Assembly: GCF_010727325.1 (NCBI RefSeq) | Contig: NZ_AP022565.1 | Location: 1,736,001 to 1,800,000, forward strand | Reading direction: 5' to 3' | Source of the DNA: Mycolicibacterium alvei | GTDB lineage: Bacteria; Actinomycetota; Actinomycetes; Mycobacteriales; Mycobacteriaceae | DNA: 64,000 nucleotides | Shown here: positions 25,835 through 34,327 of the stretch, piece after piece | Layout of the letters: the number at the start of each line of letters is the position of its first letter | Position numbering within the stretch: position 1 is the first letter of the stretch | Position numbers and translations under genes: made by a program | The notes under the pieces: model-generated | The model's database searches: none | Seen by the model: the letters and a program-made list of their open reading frames with translations, nothing else | What the model was told of the DNA's origin: nothing

Positions 25835-26658
25835 AACTCGGCCTGGCCACCCCCGTCGTGATCCAGCAGCCCGGTGTCGCCTCACCGTGGGAAGCGACTG
25901 CCGGACCCGACGAACTCGCGCTGATCGCCGAGGCTGCCGACGGACTGGGCTACGACCACCTCACGTGTTCGGAGCACATCGGTGTGCCCGCGCCGGCCGC
26001 CACGGTGCGCGGTGCGACGTACTGGGATCCACTGGCCACCCTCTCGTTCCTGGCCGCACGGACCCGGCACATCCGGTTGGCCACGTCGGTACTGGTCCTC
26101 GGCTACCACCATCCGCTTCACCTGGCCAAGAGCTACGGAACGCTCGACCGCCTCAGTCAGGGACGGGTGGTTCTCGGCGTCGGGGTCGGTTCACTGAAGG
26201 AGGAGTTCGATCTACTGGGCGCCGAGTGGGCCGATCGCGGCGCCGCGGCCGACCGTGCCATCGAGCAGCTCCGGGCGGCGTGGGGGCAACGCGAGGTCGA
26301 CGGTTTGATCATCGAACCGCACGCGCTCGCCACCGATCCGCCCATCTGGGTGGGTGGCCGGACACCACGCTCGTTGCGACGGGCCGTCCACTTCGGAACG
26401 GGGTGGGTGCCGTTCGGCCTTCGTCCCGAGGCGATCTCGGAGTTGCTCGCCAAGTACGCACTGCCCGACGATTTCGAGGTCGTGCTGTCGCCCGGTCCGG
26501 TGTTGGACCCGATCGGAGCGGCCGCCGCGGCACGTCGCGAAATCGAACGGCTCCGCGACGTCGGCGCCACCATCGTCACCTGCCGCCTGCAGGCGACGGA
26601 TGCCGGCCACTACTGCGACCAACTGGCCGCCCTGCAATCGATAGCGACACCACTGTGA
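25831..26658 (+). CDS. LLM class (F420-dependent type) oxidoreductase
   Basis: 275 residues with the luciferase-like TIM-barrel marks: ADGLGYDHLTCSEHIGVP near the N-terminus, DPLATLSFLAARTRHI, GVGVGSLKEEFDLLG and PPIWVGGRTPRSLRR. In actinobacteria such short LLM proteins usually use cofactor F420 rather than FMN. It would catalyse hydride transfer to or from an alcohol, ketone or enone. The GTG start overlaps the SDR stop, and the TGA overlaps the next GTG, so the three genes form one coupled unit. Confidence 0.86.
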   Translation: MKLGLATPVVIQQPGVASPWEATAGPDELALIAEAADGLGYDHLTCSEHIGVPAPAATVRGATYWDPLATLSFLAARTRHIRLATSVLVLGYHHPLHLAKSYGTLDRLSQGRVVLGVGVGSLKEEFDLLGAEWADRGAAADRAIEQLRAAWGQREVDGLIIEPHALATDPPIWVGGRTPRSLRRAVHFGTGWVPFGLRPEAISELLAKYALPDDFEVVLSPGPVLDPIGAAAAARREIERLRDVGATIVTCRLQATDAGHYCDQLAALQSIATPL

Positions 26659-27137
26659 CGTCACATCAAGGAGATCCCATCGAATCCCGGCTTCGTGAAC
26701 TCGAACAGCGTCTGCAGCTACTCAGCGACCAGGTCGAGGTGACACAGCTGATCGCCTCCTACGGTCCGCTCGTCGACGCCGGCGTCGCCGGTGCCGTCGC
26801 GGCACTGTGGAGCGAGGACGGCAGCTACGACGTCGAAGGCTGGCAGATGCGCAGCCGCGCCGATGTCGAGGCCATGGTGAACTCGGATGCGCATCAGACC
26901 CTCATCGGCCGGGGCGCCTGCCATTTCCTCGGGCCCGCCCGAGTCACGGTCGACGGCGACACCGCACAGGCGGTGTGTGCATCCCTACTGGTGGTGCACC
27001 GCGACGGAAAGTGGATCGTGGCACGCGCCGGTGCCAACCAATTCACCCTGAACCGCATCGACGGCCGCTGGCAGATCGTGATCCGCACCACCCGGGCACT
27101 GAACGGGAGCCCCGAGGCGCGGGCGCTACTGGGTTAG
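26655..27137 (+). CDS. SnoaL-like/NTF2-fold protein
   Basis: 160 residues from GTG 26655, overlapping the upstream TGA. The helix ESRLRELEQRLQLLSDQVEV precedes the NTF2-like cone: VTQLIASYGPLVDAG, ALWSEDGSYDVEG, CHFLGPARV and a final strand WQIVIRTTRALNG. The pattern fits the SnoaL_4 group used by ring-hydroxylating or steroid-modifying systems as small dehydratases or isomerases. Without an identified catalytic His-Asp pair the reaction cannot be given. The 3' end overlaps the convergent CoA transferase by 4 bp. Confidence 0.75.
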   Translation: MTSHQGDPIESRLRELEQRLQLLSDQVEVTQLIASYGPLVDAGVAGAVAALWSEDGSYDVEGWQMRSRADVEAMVNSDAHQTLIGRGACHFLGPARVTVDGDTAQAVCASLLVVHRDGKWIVARAGANQFTLNRIDGRWQIVIRTTRALNGSPEARALLG

Positions 27138-28330
27138 ACGATCGCGTTCGCCCGGAGCTCCGTGATCTGCGTTGCGTCGTAACCGATCTCACCCAGTACC
27201 TCATCGGTGTGCTCCCCCAGCAGCGGAGCCCGTCGCCGGATCGTGCCGGGCGTCGCCGACATCCGGAACGGCGTTTCGATGATCGGCACATCCCGCGGCG
27301 CCCCGGGAAACGGCACCCGCCGGAGGTAGCCCATGGCCTGCACGTGCGGGTCATCGAGGACGTCCTGGGTGGAATACAGCGGCGCGGCAGGCATTTTCGC
27401 CTTCTCCAGGAGTTCGAGTACCTGCTCCTTGGGCTTGTCGGCACACCAGTCGGCCATGATGTCGTTGAGGATGTCGCCGTTGGCCCAGCGGATGTCGTCG
27501 TTGGCGAACCGGGGATCGTCGAACAGTTCTTCCCTACCCACCAGGCGGCACCACCGCTTGAACATGGGCTGTCCGGCCACCTGCAGCAACACCCATTGGT
27601 CATCGGCAGTGCGGTAGAGATCGCACGGCGCCACCGACGCCCCCTTGTTGCCCATCCGGGGTTTGTCCACCTGCAGCAATTCCCGCTCGATCAGGAACGC
27701 GTTCGAGAGCATCAGCGCGGTCGGCAGCAGCGCCCCCTCGACATGCTGGCCCTCCCCTGTCTTGTCCCGGTGATACAGCGCCATCATCACACCGATCGAC
27801 AAGGTGAGTGCCGTCCCGAAATCCGCATAGGGCACCACCGTTCGGATCGGCTGATCCGGCAGGCCCTGCCGGTAGACCGCTCCCGACATCACCTGGCCCG
27901 CCCCGTCGAAGCCGATCTTCTCGCTGTACGGACCGCCCTCGCCGTAGGCGGTGGCACTGGCCAGGATGATGTCGGGTTTGACCGCCCTGAGTGTCTCGTA
28001 ATCCAGTCCGTTGGCGCGCATCCCGGCCGCAGGCATGTTGGCGACCACGATATCGGCCTGCGCCACCAGACGTCGGGTGATCTCGGCGCCCGCTGCGGTG
28101 GTGGAGTCCAGCGTCAGTGACCGCTTGTTGCGGTTGCACTGCAGGAACGTGCCGCCCTCACCGCCCTCGGTGACGGCCTGCACCCAACGGTCCTCCCCGC
28201 CTTCACGTTTCTCCACCCGCAGCACATCGGCACCCATGTCGGCCAGGATCGCGCTGCACCACGGCGCGGCGATGAACCGGCCGTAGTCCAGTACCCGGAT
28301 CCCGTCGAGAACTCCTGGCGTACCTGGCAT
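27134..28330 (-). CDS. CaiB/BaiF family CoA transferase
   Basis: 398 residues with the class III CoA-transferase head GIRVLDYGRFIAAPWCSAIL and ADVLRVEKREGGEDRW, and the FANDDIRWANGD segment. The nucleophile position normally reads GxGQxVD; here it is GEGQHVEGALL, so Glu stands where CaiB-family enzymes use Asp. Glu could still form the anhydride with CoA, or activity may be changed. It is the distal gene of the SDR-thiolase-dehydrogenase-GntR operon, 22 bp after the GntR stop. Likely moves CoA between pathway acids. Confidence 0.85.
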   Translation of the reverse strand: MPGTPGVLDGIRVLDYGRFIAAPWCSAILADMGADVLRVEKREGGEDRWVQAVTEGGEGGTFLQCNRNKRSLTLDSTTAAGAEITRRLVAQADIVVANMPAAGMRANGLDYETLRAVKPDIILASATAYGEGGPYSEKIGFDGAGQVMSGAVYRQGLPDQPIRTVVPYADFGTALTLSIGVMMALYHRDKTGEGQHVEGALLPTALMLSNAFLIERELLQVDKPRMGNKGASVAPCDLYRTADDQWVLLQVAGQPMFKRWCRLVGREELFDDPRFANDDIRWANGDILNDIMADWCADKPKEQVLELLEKAKMPAAPLYSTQDVLDDPHVQAMGYLRRVPFPGAPRDVPIIETPFRMSATPGTIRRRAPLLGEHTDEVLGEIGYDATQITELRANAIV

Positions 28331-28352
28331 TACCCCACCCTTCTACTGAGCT

Positions 28353-29021
28353 CTACTGGATCACGCCGAGGCGCTCGAGGTGATCGGTGAGCGGCTTGGA
28401 GGCCGCGCACAGGTGCTCGGCCATTGCCGCACGCGCCACCTCCCCGTCATGTTCTTCCAGAGCCGCCAGGATGCGGCGGTGATCATGGGTGGCCTGCTCG
28501 GGCCAACCTTCGGCCATCGGGTACACCGATTCCAGTGCGTACCTGGTGATCTGGGACATCAACTGCGCCAGTTTCGGTGACTCTGCGGCCCGGTTGACGA
28601 GCCGATGGAACGCGTGGTTGAACCGGACCGCTCCATCGTGGTCACCCTGCGCGTACGCACCCTCCAGTTGCCGCTGGATCTGATCGAGCTCTAAGAGCTG
28701 CTCGTCGGTGATCTGGCCTGCCGCCCGGGCCGCGAGTTGTCCGCCGATGTGCGCCTGCACTCCGGCCACGTCGTCGATGTCCCGGCGGGTGACCGGCAGC
28801 ACCAGAAACCCGCGCCGGGGCTGCTGGGTCAGCAGCCCCTCGGTGCGCAGGCCGAACAACGCCTCCCGCACGGGGGTCACGCTGATCCCCAATTCGGCCG
28901 CCAGCTGTTCGAGCCTGATGTACTTCCCCGCCGGATACGTGCCGTCGAAGATCCGCCGTCGGATCAGCCGGGCGACATCCTCGGCCAGCTGCGGCCGCGC
29001 GGTGAAATCGGGTGCGGACAC
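28353..29021 (-). CDS. GntR family regulator, FCD subfamily
   Basis: 222 residues, standard FCD size, from GTG 29021. The winged helix is LEQLAAELGISVTPVREALF with the wing QPRRGFLVLPV; the helical effector domain carries RFNHAFHRLVNRAA and the THDHRRILAAL motif, whose Asp and His positions bind metal in many FCD proteins. It starts 3 nt after the dehydrogenase stop, so it is an autoregulated operon member. Likely target: the AT-rich divergent promoter near 32216. Confidence 0.87.
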   Translation of the reverse strand: MSAPDFTARPQLAEDVARLIRRRIFDGTYPAGKYIRLEQLAAELGISVTPVREALFGLRTEGLLTQQPRRGFLVLPVTRRDIDDVAGVQAHIGGQLAARAAGQITDEQLLELDQIQRQLEGAYAQGDHDGAVRFNHAFHRLVNRAAESPKLAQLMSQITRYALESVYPMAEGWPEQATHDHRRILAALEEHDGEVARAAMAEHLCAASKPLTDHLERLGVIQ

Positions 29022-29024
29022 GGT

Positions 29025-30218
29025 TCAGACCCGGTAGTCGGACAGCAGCCGCTTGCTGATGATGTTCTTCTGGATCTCGCTGGTGCCCTCACCGATCAAC
29101 AGGAACGGTGCGTCACGCATCAGCCGCTCGATCTCGTACTCCTTGGAGTAGCCGTACCCGCCGTGGATACGGAAACTCTGCTGGGTGACCTCCGAACAGA
29201 ACTCGCTGGCCAGGTATTTGGCCATGCCGGCGGCCACGTCGTTGCGTTCCCCGGAGTCCTTGAGCCGGGCGGCGTTGACCATCATCAGATGCGCGGCCTC
29301 GACTTTGGTTGCCATCTCGGCCAATTGGAACGCCACCGCCTGATGCTCGGCGATCGGCTTGCCGAACGTCTCGCGCTGCTGCGCGTAACGCACGGCCAGC
29401 TCGAACGCGCGGATCCCTACGCCGCAGGCCCGCGCCGAGACGTTGACGCGACCGACCTCGACCCCGTCCATCATCTGGAAGAAACCCTGACCGGTGACGC
29501 CGCCCAGCACGTCGTCGGCGCCGGCCCGGTAGCCGTCGAAAATAAGCTCGGTGGTGTCGATGCCCTTGTAGCCCAGCTTGTCGAGCTTGCCCGGAATCGT
29601 CAGCCCCGGAACGACCTCGCCGAAACCGGTGGGCTTCTCGACCAGGAAGGCGGTCAGGTTGCGGTGCGGCTTGTCGGCCCCCTCGTCGGTACGCACCAGC
29701 GCGGCCACCAGCGTGGAACTGCCGCCGTTGGTGAGCCACATCTTCTGGCCGTCGATCGTGTACGTGCCGTCGCCGTTGTTCTTGGCCCGGGTCCGGATCG
29801 CGGCCACATCAGAGCCCAGCTCGGGCTCGGACATCGAGAAGGCTCCCCGTGTCTCACCAGTCGCCATGCGCGGCAGGAAGTTCTGCTTCTGGGCGTCGGT
29901 GCCGTGCTGCCGGATCATGTAGGCGACGATGAAGTGGGTGTTGATCACCCCGGACACACTCATCCAGCCCCGGGCCAGCTCCTCGACGCACAGCGCATAG
30001 GTGAGCAGCGACTCGCCGAGCCCGCCGTATTCCTCGGGGATCATGAGCCCGAACAGGCCCATGTCCTTCATCTGGTCGACGATGGCCTGCGGGTAGGTGT
30101 CGGAGTGTTCCAGCTCCTGGGCCGTCGGGATGACCTCTTTGTCGACGAATTGCCGTACGGTCGAGACGATCTCGGTCTGGAACTCGGTGAGCCCCAGAGT
30201 CTGGGCAAGCCTGGTCAT
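29025..30218 (-). CDS. acyl-CoA dehydrogenase
   Basis: ATG 30218 is set because it overlaps the thiolase TGA (ATGA). The 397 residues are a full single-gene acyl-CoA dehydrogenase: IPEEYGGLGES, FSMSEPELGSD for FAD, WLTNGGSS, RETFGKPIAEHQA, FRIHGGYGYSKEYEIE, and the C-terminal catalytic Glu in IGEGTSEIQKN. It makes the 2-enoyl-CoA, passing electrons to ETF. It is paired with thiolase and SDR upstream, giving three beta-oxidation-type activities in one transcript. Confidence 0.92.
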   Translation of the reverse strand: MTRLAQTLGLTEFQTEIVSTVRQFVDKEVIPTAQELEHSDTYPQAIVDQMKDMGLFGLMIPEEYGGLGESLLTYALCVEELARGWMSVSGVINTHFIVAYMIRQHGTDAQKQNFLPRMATGETRGAFSMSEPELGSDVAAIRTRAKNNGDGTYTIDGQKMWLTNGGSSTLVAALVRTDEGADKPHRNLTAFLVEKPTGFGEVVPGLTIPGKLDKLGYKGIDTTELIFDGYRAGADDVLGGVTGQGFFQMMDGVEVGRVNVSARACGVGIRAFELAVRYAQQRETFGKPIAEHQAVAFQLAEMATKVEAAHLMMVNAARLKDSGERNDVAAGMAKYLASEFCSEVTQQSFRIHGGYGYSKEYEIERLMRDAPFLLIGEGTSEIQKNIISKRLLSDYRV

Positions 30219-31432
30219 GACAGCCTCTCGAAGATTGCGGCGAGCCCCTGGCCACCGCCGATGCACATGGTCTCCAGCCCGAAGCGGGCCTGACGCCGAT
30301 CCAGTTCCCGGGCCAGGGTGGCGAGCATCCGCCCGCCGGTCGCCCCGACCGGATGTCCCAGCGAGATACCCGACCCCCGGACATTGGTGCGTTCGAAGTC
30401 GGCCTCGCCGAACTTCCACTCCTTCATCACAGCCAGCGCCTGCGCGGCGAACGCCTCGTTGAGCTCGATCAGGTCGATATCGCTCAGTTGCAGATCGGCC
30501 TTGGACAGGGCCACCTCGGTGGCGGGCACCGGGCCGATGCCCATGACGTTCGGGGCGACGCCTGCCGAGCCCCACGAGACCATCCGGACCAGGGGCCGCA
30601 GGCCCAGCTCGGCGGCCTTCTCCGGGGTGGTGACGATGCACATGGACGCGGCGTCGTTCTGGCCACTGGAATTGCCTGCGGTGACGGTGGACTCCGGATC
30701 CTGCTTGACGAGAACGGGTTTGAGCTTGGCCAGCGCCTCGACGGTGGTGTCGGCACGGGGGTGCTCGTCGGTGTCGATCACCGTCTCGCCCTTACGATCG
30801 CGGACCGTCACCGGGATGATCTCCTCGGCCAGGACCCCGGACTGCTGGGCCGCCACGGCACTGCGATGCGAGCGGACCGCGAGTTCGTCCTGCTCGGCGC
30901 GGGTGATGTCGTATTCGCGACGCAGGTTCTCCGCGGTCTCCAGCATCCCGCCCGGCACCGGGTAGAACTGCCCGCCGGCCGTGGTTCGTCCCCGCGCGAG
31001 GCCGTCGTGAATCTGCACCCCGCTGCGCGACCCGCCCCACCGCATGTCGGTCGAGTAGAACGCGACGTTGCTCATGCTCTCGGCGCCGCCGGCCACCACC
31101 AGGTCGTTGTCCCCGCTGCGCACCTGCAGGCAGGCCTGGATCACGGCCTGCAGGCCGGAACCGCATCGCCGGTCGACCTGCATGCCGGGAACCGTCACCG
31201 GCAAACCGGCATCAAGGGCCACCACTCGACCGATGGCCGGAGCCTCACTGTTGGGATAGCAGTGGCCGAGAATCACATCCTGCACCTGCTCGGGTGCCAC
31301 ACCGGTGCGCTCCAACAGACCTCTCAGTGCGGCGACCCCGAGTTCGACCGCCGACAGGGACGCGAACATGCCGCCGTAGCGGCCGATCGGGGTGCGGACC
31401 GGTTCGCAGATGACCGCCTCGCGGGTACTCAT
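30215..31432 (-). CDS. thiolase / acetyl-CoA C-acetyltransferase
   Basis: 405 residues. The nucleophilic Cys is C90 in [11 protein letters not shown]; the [15 protein letters not shown]is motif and terminal CIGGGQG with the second Cys are intact, as is [10 protein letters not shown]. It is therefore an active-looking biosynthetic/degradative thiolase of the FadA group. It overlaps the SDR gene by 4 bp and the dehydrogenase gene by 4 bp. It is more like canonical acetyl-CoA acyltransferases than the thiolase at 14604. Confidence 0.92.
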   Translation of the reverse strand: MSTREAVICEPVRTPIGRYGGMFASLSAVELGVAALRGLLERTGVAPEQVQDVILGHCYPNSEAPAIGRVVALDAGLPVTVPGMQVDRRCGSGLQAVIQACLQVRSGDNDLVVAGGAESMSNVAFYSTDMRWGGSRSGVQIHDGLARGRTTAGGQFYPVPGGMLETAENLRREYDITRAEQDELAVRSHRSAVAAQQSGVLAEEIIPVTVRDRKGETVIDTDEHPRADTTVEALAKLKPVLVKQDPESTVTAGNSSGQNDAASMCIVTTPEKAAELGLRPLVRMVSWGSAGVAPNVMGIGPVPATEVALSKADLQLSDIDLIELNEAFAAQALAVMKEWKFGEADFERTNVRGSGISLGHPVGATGGRMLATLARELDRRQARFGLETMCIGGGQGLAAIFERLS

Positions 31433-32169
31433 ACGTGCCGACCACCGGTCACCTCGAGCACGGTGCCGGTCATGTACGACGACAGGTCGCTGGCCAGGAA
31501 GAGTGCCACCTTGGCCACCTCGTCGGGCTCACCGGCGCGACCCATCGGGATCTCAGCCAGCTTCTCATCCCAAATCCGTTGCGGCATGGCCTCCGTCATG
31601 GCCGAGCGGATCAGGCCCGGCTGGATGGCGTTGACCCGTACCCCGAGGTGGGCGAGCTCCTTGGCCGAGGCTTTGGTCATGCCGACGATGCCGGCCTTGG
31701 CGGCCGAGTAATTGGTCTGGCCGATCAGGCCGACCTTGCCCGAGATCGAGGACATGTTCACGATCGCGCCGCGCTTGTTCTCCCGCATGATCGCCGCCGC
31801 CGACTTGGTGCCGTTCCAGGTGCCCTTCAGGTGCACCGCGATGACCTGATCGAACTGCTCCTCGGTCATCTTGCGCAGCGTCGCATCGCGAGTGATGCCG
31901 GCGTTGTTGACCATGATGTCCAGCCCGCCGAACCGCTCGACGGCGGCCTGCACGAGTGCCTCGACCTCGGCCGACGACGTCACGTCGCACCGCACCGCGG
32001 TCGCGACCTCGGGCCCACCCAACTCCAGGGCAGCCGCCTCGGTGGCCTCCAGGTTGACGTCGCCGAGTACCACCCGGGCGCCTTCATCGATGAAACGCTT
32101 CGCGATGGCCAGGCCCAGACCCTGGGCACCGCCTGTCACCACTGCAGTCTGACCGGTCAGCAACGACAC
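31429..32169 (-). CDS. SDR family oxidoreductase, FabG-like
   Basis: GTG 32169 is preferred: it gives [20 protein letters not shown], the normal FabG-type beginning, while the ATG at 32217 would translate the promoter. The 246 residues include [14 protein letters not shown] and [11 protein letters not shown], ending [12 protein letters not shown]. It probably acts as a 3-hydroxyacyl-CoA dehydrogenase or 3-ketoacyl reductase for the thiolase next to it. First gene of the leftward operon, divergent from the dehydrogenase at 32285. Confidence 0.88.
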   Translation of the reverse strand: MSLLTGQTAVVTGGAQGLGLAIAKRFIDEGARVVLGDVNLEATEAAALELGGPEVATAVRCDVTSSAEVEALVQAAVERFGGLDIMVNNAGITRDATLRKMTEEQFDQVIAVHLKGTWNGTKSAAAIMRENKRGAIVNMSSISGKVGLIGQTNYSAAKAGIVGMTKASAKELAHLGVRVNAIQPGLIRSAMTEAMPQRIWDEKLAEIPMGRAGEPDEVAKVALFLASDLSSYMTGTVLEVTGGRHV

Positions 32170-32215
32170 CTGATCACCTAACTTTCGGTCGTGGGGGCTC
32201 CGTCTGAGCCAGATC

Positions 32216-32233
32216 ATATTTCATATACGATAT
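32216..32233. promoter_or_regulatory. AT-rich divergent promoter/operator
   Basis: ATAT-ttcatatacg-ATAT sits in the 115-bp gap between the SDR (32169, minus) and dehydrogenase (32285, plus) genes and is its only AT-rich patch. Short ATAT arms around a TATACGATA core are compatible with a GntR dimer site, and the GntR gene at 28353 belongs to the leftward operon. Confidence 0.4.
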
Positions 32234-32284
32234 TGGAGATTCATCAGCCCCGCGAATCTCGGCGCGACGAAATGGAGCTTCCCT

Positions 32285-33478
32285 GTGACCATCACTGCGG
32301 CCCCCGCCGAAGTCAGCGACGACGATTTTCGGGAGATCCTGGCGCAGACCCGCAGCTTCATCCGCACCGCCGTGGTGCCCCGCGAGAACGAGATCCTGGC
32401 CACCGACCGGGTGCCCGACGATCTCCGCGACCAGGCCAAGAACATGGGGTTGTTCGGCTACGCGATTCCGCAGGAGTGGGGCGGCCTCGGGCTCAACCTG
32501 GCTCAAGATGTCGAGCTGGCAATGGAATTCGGCTATACCTCCCTGGCACTGCGGTCGATGTTCGGCACCAACAACGGCATCGCCGGGCAGGTGCTGGTGG
32601 GGTTCGGCACCGATGAGCAGAAGACCCGGTGGCTGGAAGGCATCGCCTCCGGCGACGTCGTCGCCTCGTTCGCCCTGACCGAACCCGGCGCCGGATCCAA
32701 CCCGGCGGGCCTACGCACCAAGGCCGTTCGCGACGGGTCGGGAGATGACGCGGGCTGGGTGATCAACGGCCAGAAGCGGTTCATCACCAATGCCCCCACC
32801 GCGAATCTGTTCGTCGTGTTCGCCCGCACCCGGCCCGCCGACGACGCCGGCCCGGGAATCGCTGTCTTTCTCGTGCCGGCCGAGGCAGCCGGTGTCGAAG
32901 TAGGCGCCAAGGACGCCAAGATGGGCCAGGAAGGCGCCTGGACCGCCGACGTCAACTTCACCGACGTGCGGGTGCCCGACAGCGCCCTCGTCGGCGGCAG
33001 TGAGGATGTCGGCTACCGGGCCGCGATGACCTCACTGGCCCGCGGCCGGGTCCACATCGCCGCGTTGGCGGTGGGAGCAGCCCAGCGCGCCCTCGACGAG
33101 TCGGTGACCTACGCCGCCGCGGCCACCCAGGGCGGCCAACCGATCGGCAGCTTCCAACTGGTGCAGGCGATGATCGCCGACCAGCAGACCGGGGTGATGG
33201 CCGGACGCGCGCTGGTACGCGACGCCGCGGCCAAGTGGGTGTCCGGCGAGGACCGCCGCATCGCACCCTCGGCGGCCAAGCTGTTCTGCACCGAAATGGC
33301 AGGCAATGTCGCCGATCTCGCGGTGCAGATCCACGGCGGTAGCGGTTACATGCGTGAGGTTCCGGTCGAGCGGATCTACCGGGAAGTCCGGCTGCTACGT
33401 CTGTACGAGGGCACCAGTGAGATCCAGCGGCTCATCATCGGCGGTGGGTTGGTCAAGTCCGCCCAGCGTCAACTCTGA
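32285..33478 (+). CDS. acyl-CoA dehydrogenase
   Basis: 397 residues from GTG 32285. Full signature set: IPQEWGGLGLNL, FALTEPGAGSNPAG, FITNAPTANLF, a QPIGSFQLVQAMIAD motif, the HGGSGYMREVPVERIYRE region, and the catalytic Glu in RLYEGTSEIQRL near residue 375. It is a second complete FAD-dependent dehydrogenase facing the one at 29025 across the divergent promoter, so two different chain lengths or positions may be handled. Followed by a mycofactocin-type SDR and a ligase. Confidence 0.92.
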   Translation: MTITAAPAEVSDDDFREILAQTRSFIRTAVVPRENEILATDRVPDDLRDQAKNMGLFGYAIPQEWGGLGLNLAQDVELAMEFGYTSLALRSMFGTNNGIAGQVLVGFGTDEQKTRWLEGIASGDVVASFALTEPGAGSNPAGLRTKAVRDGSGDDAGWVINGQKRFITNAPTANLFVVFARTRPADDAGPGIAVFLVPAEAAGVEVGAKDAKMGQEGAWTADVNFTDVRVPDSALVGGSEDVGYRAAMTSLARGRVHIAALAVGAAQRALDESVTYAAAATQGGQPIGSFQLVQAMIADQQTGVMAGRALVRDAAAKWVSGEDRRIAPSAAKLFCTEMAGNVADLAVQIHGGSGYMREVPVERIYREVRLLRLYEGTSEIQRLIIGGGLVKSAQRQL

Positions 33479-33503
33479 AATACCTATCCCCCAAGGAGAA
33501 TCC

Positions 33504-34325
33504 ATGACCGAGCGGCTCGCCGGAAAAGTTGCCTTCATCACCGGGGCTGCCCGCGGCCAGGGACGCGCGCATGCGGTCCGGATGGCCAAGGAGGGCGCCG
33601 ACATCATCGCGGTCGACATCGCCGCGCCACTGCCGCCGAGCGTGCCCTATGACTCGGCGACACCCGAGGATCTGGCCGAGACCGTGCGCCTGGTCGAGGC
33701 CACCGGCAAGCGGATCCTGGCGGTCGCCGCCGACACGCGTGATCTCGACGCCCTGCGAGCGGTGGTGGACAAGGGGGTCGCCGAGTTCGGCCGGCTCGAC
33801 GTCATCATCGCCAACGCCGGCATCACCGTGCCCGAAGCCTGGAACGAGACGACCCCCGAATCGTTCCGCGATGTCATCGACATCAATCTCACCGGGACCT
33901 GGAACACCGTGATGGCCGGCACCCAACACATCATCGACGGCGGCCGCGGTGGCTCGATCATCCTGATCAGTTCGGCCGCCGGCATCAAGATGCAGCCGTT
34001 CATGGTGCACTACACGGCCAGCAAGCACGGTGTCACCGGCATGGCCCGCGCCTTCGCCGCCGAGTTGGGCAAGCACCGGATCCGGGTCAACAGCCTGCAT
34101 CCCGGCGCGGTCAACACCCCGATGGGCACCGGCGACATGATGACCGCGCTCAACCGGGCCAACGAGACCAACCCCGGCCTGATGCAGATGGTGACCCCGT
34201 TCCTGCCTGATTGGATCGCCGAACCCGAGGACATCGCCGACGCCGCATGCTGGCTGGCCAGTGACGAATCTCGGTTCGTCACCGCCAGCAAGGTAGCCGT
34301 GGACCTGGGCTCGACCCAGTTCTAG
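33504..34325 (+). CDS. mycofactocin-type SDR oxidoreductase
   Basis: 273 residues from ATG 33504, with AAGGAGA 6 nt upstream. The cofactor loop ITGAARGQGRAHAVRMAKEG and the adjacent ADIIAVDIAAPLP are the hallmark of the mycofactocin-coupled SDR family, which carries an insertion and holds NAD(H) without exchange so that electrons go to the peptide cofactor mycofactocin. Catalytic residues lie in SSAAG and YTASKHGVTGM. It should oxidise an alcohol intermediate. The mycofactocin biosynthesis genes are not in the window. Confidence 0.85.
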   Translation: MTERLAGKVAFITGAARGQGRAHAVRMAKEGADIIAVDIAAPLPPSVPYDSATPEDLAETVRLVEATGKRILAVAADTRDLDALRAVVDKGVAEFGRLDVIIANAGITVPEAWNETTPESFRDVIDINLTGTWNTVMAGTQHIIDGGRGGSIILISSAAGIKMQPFMVHYTASKHGVTGMARAFAAELGKHRIRVNSLHPGAVNTPMGTGDMMTALNRANETNPGLMQMVTPFLPDWIAEPEDIADAACWLASDESRFVTASKVAVDLGSTQF

Positions 34326-34327
34326 GC

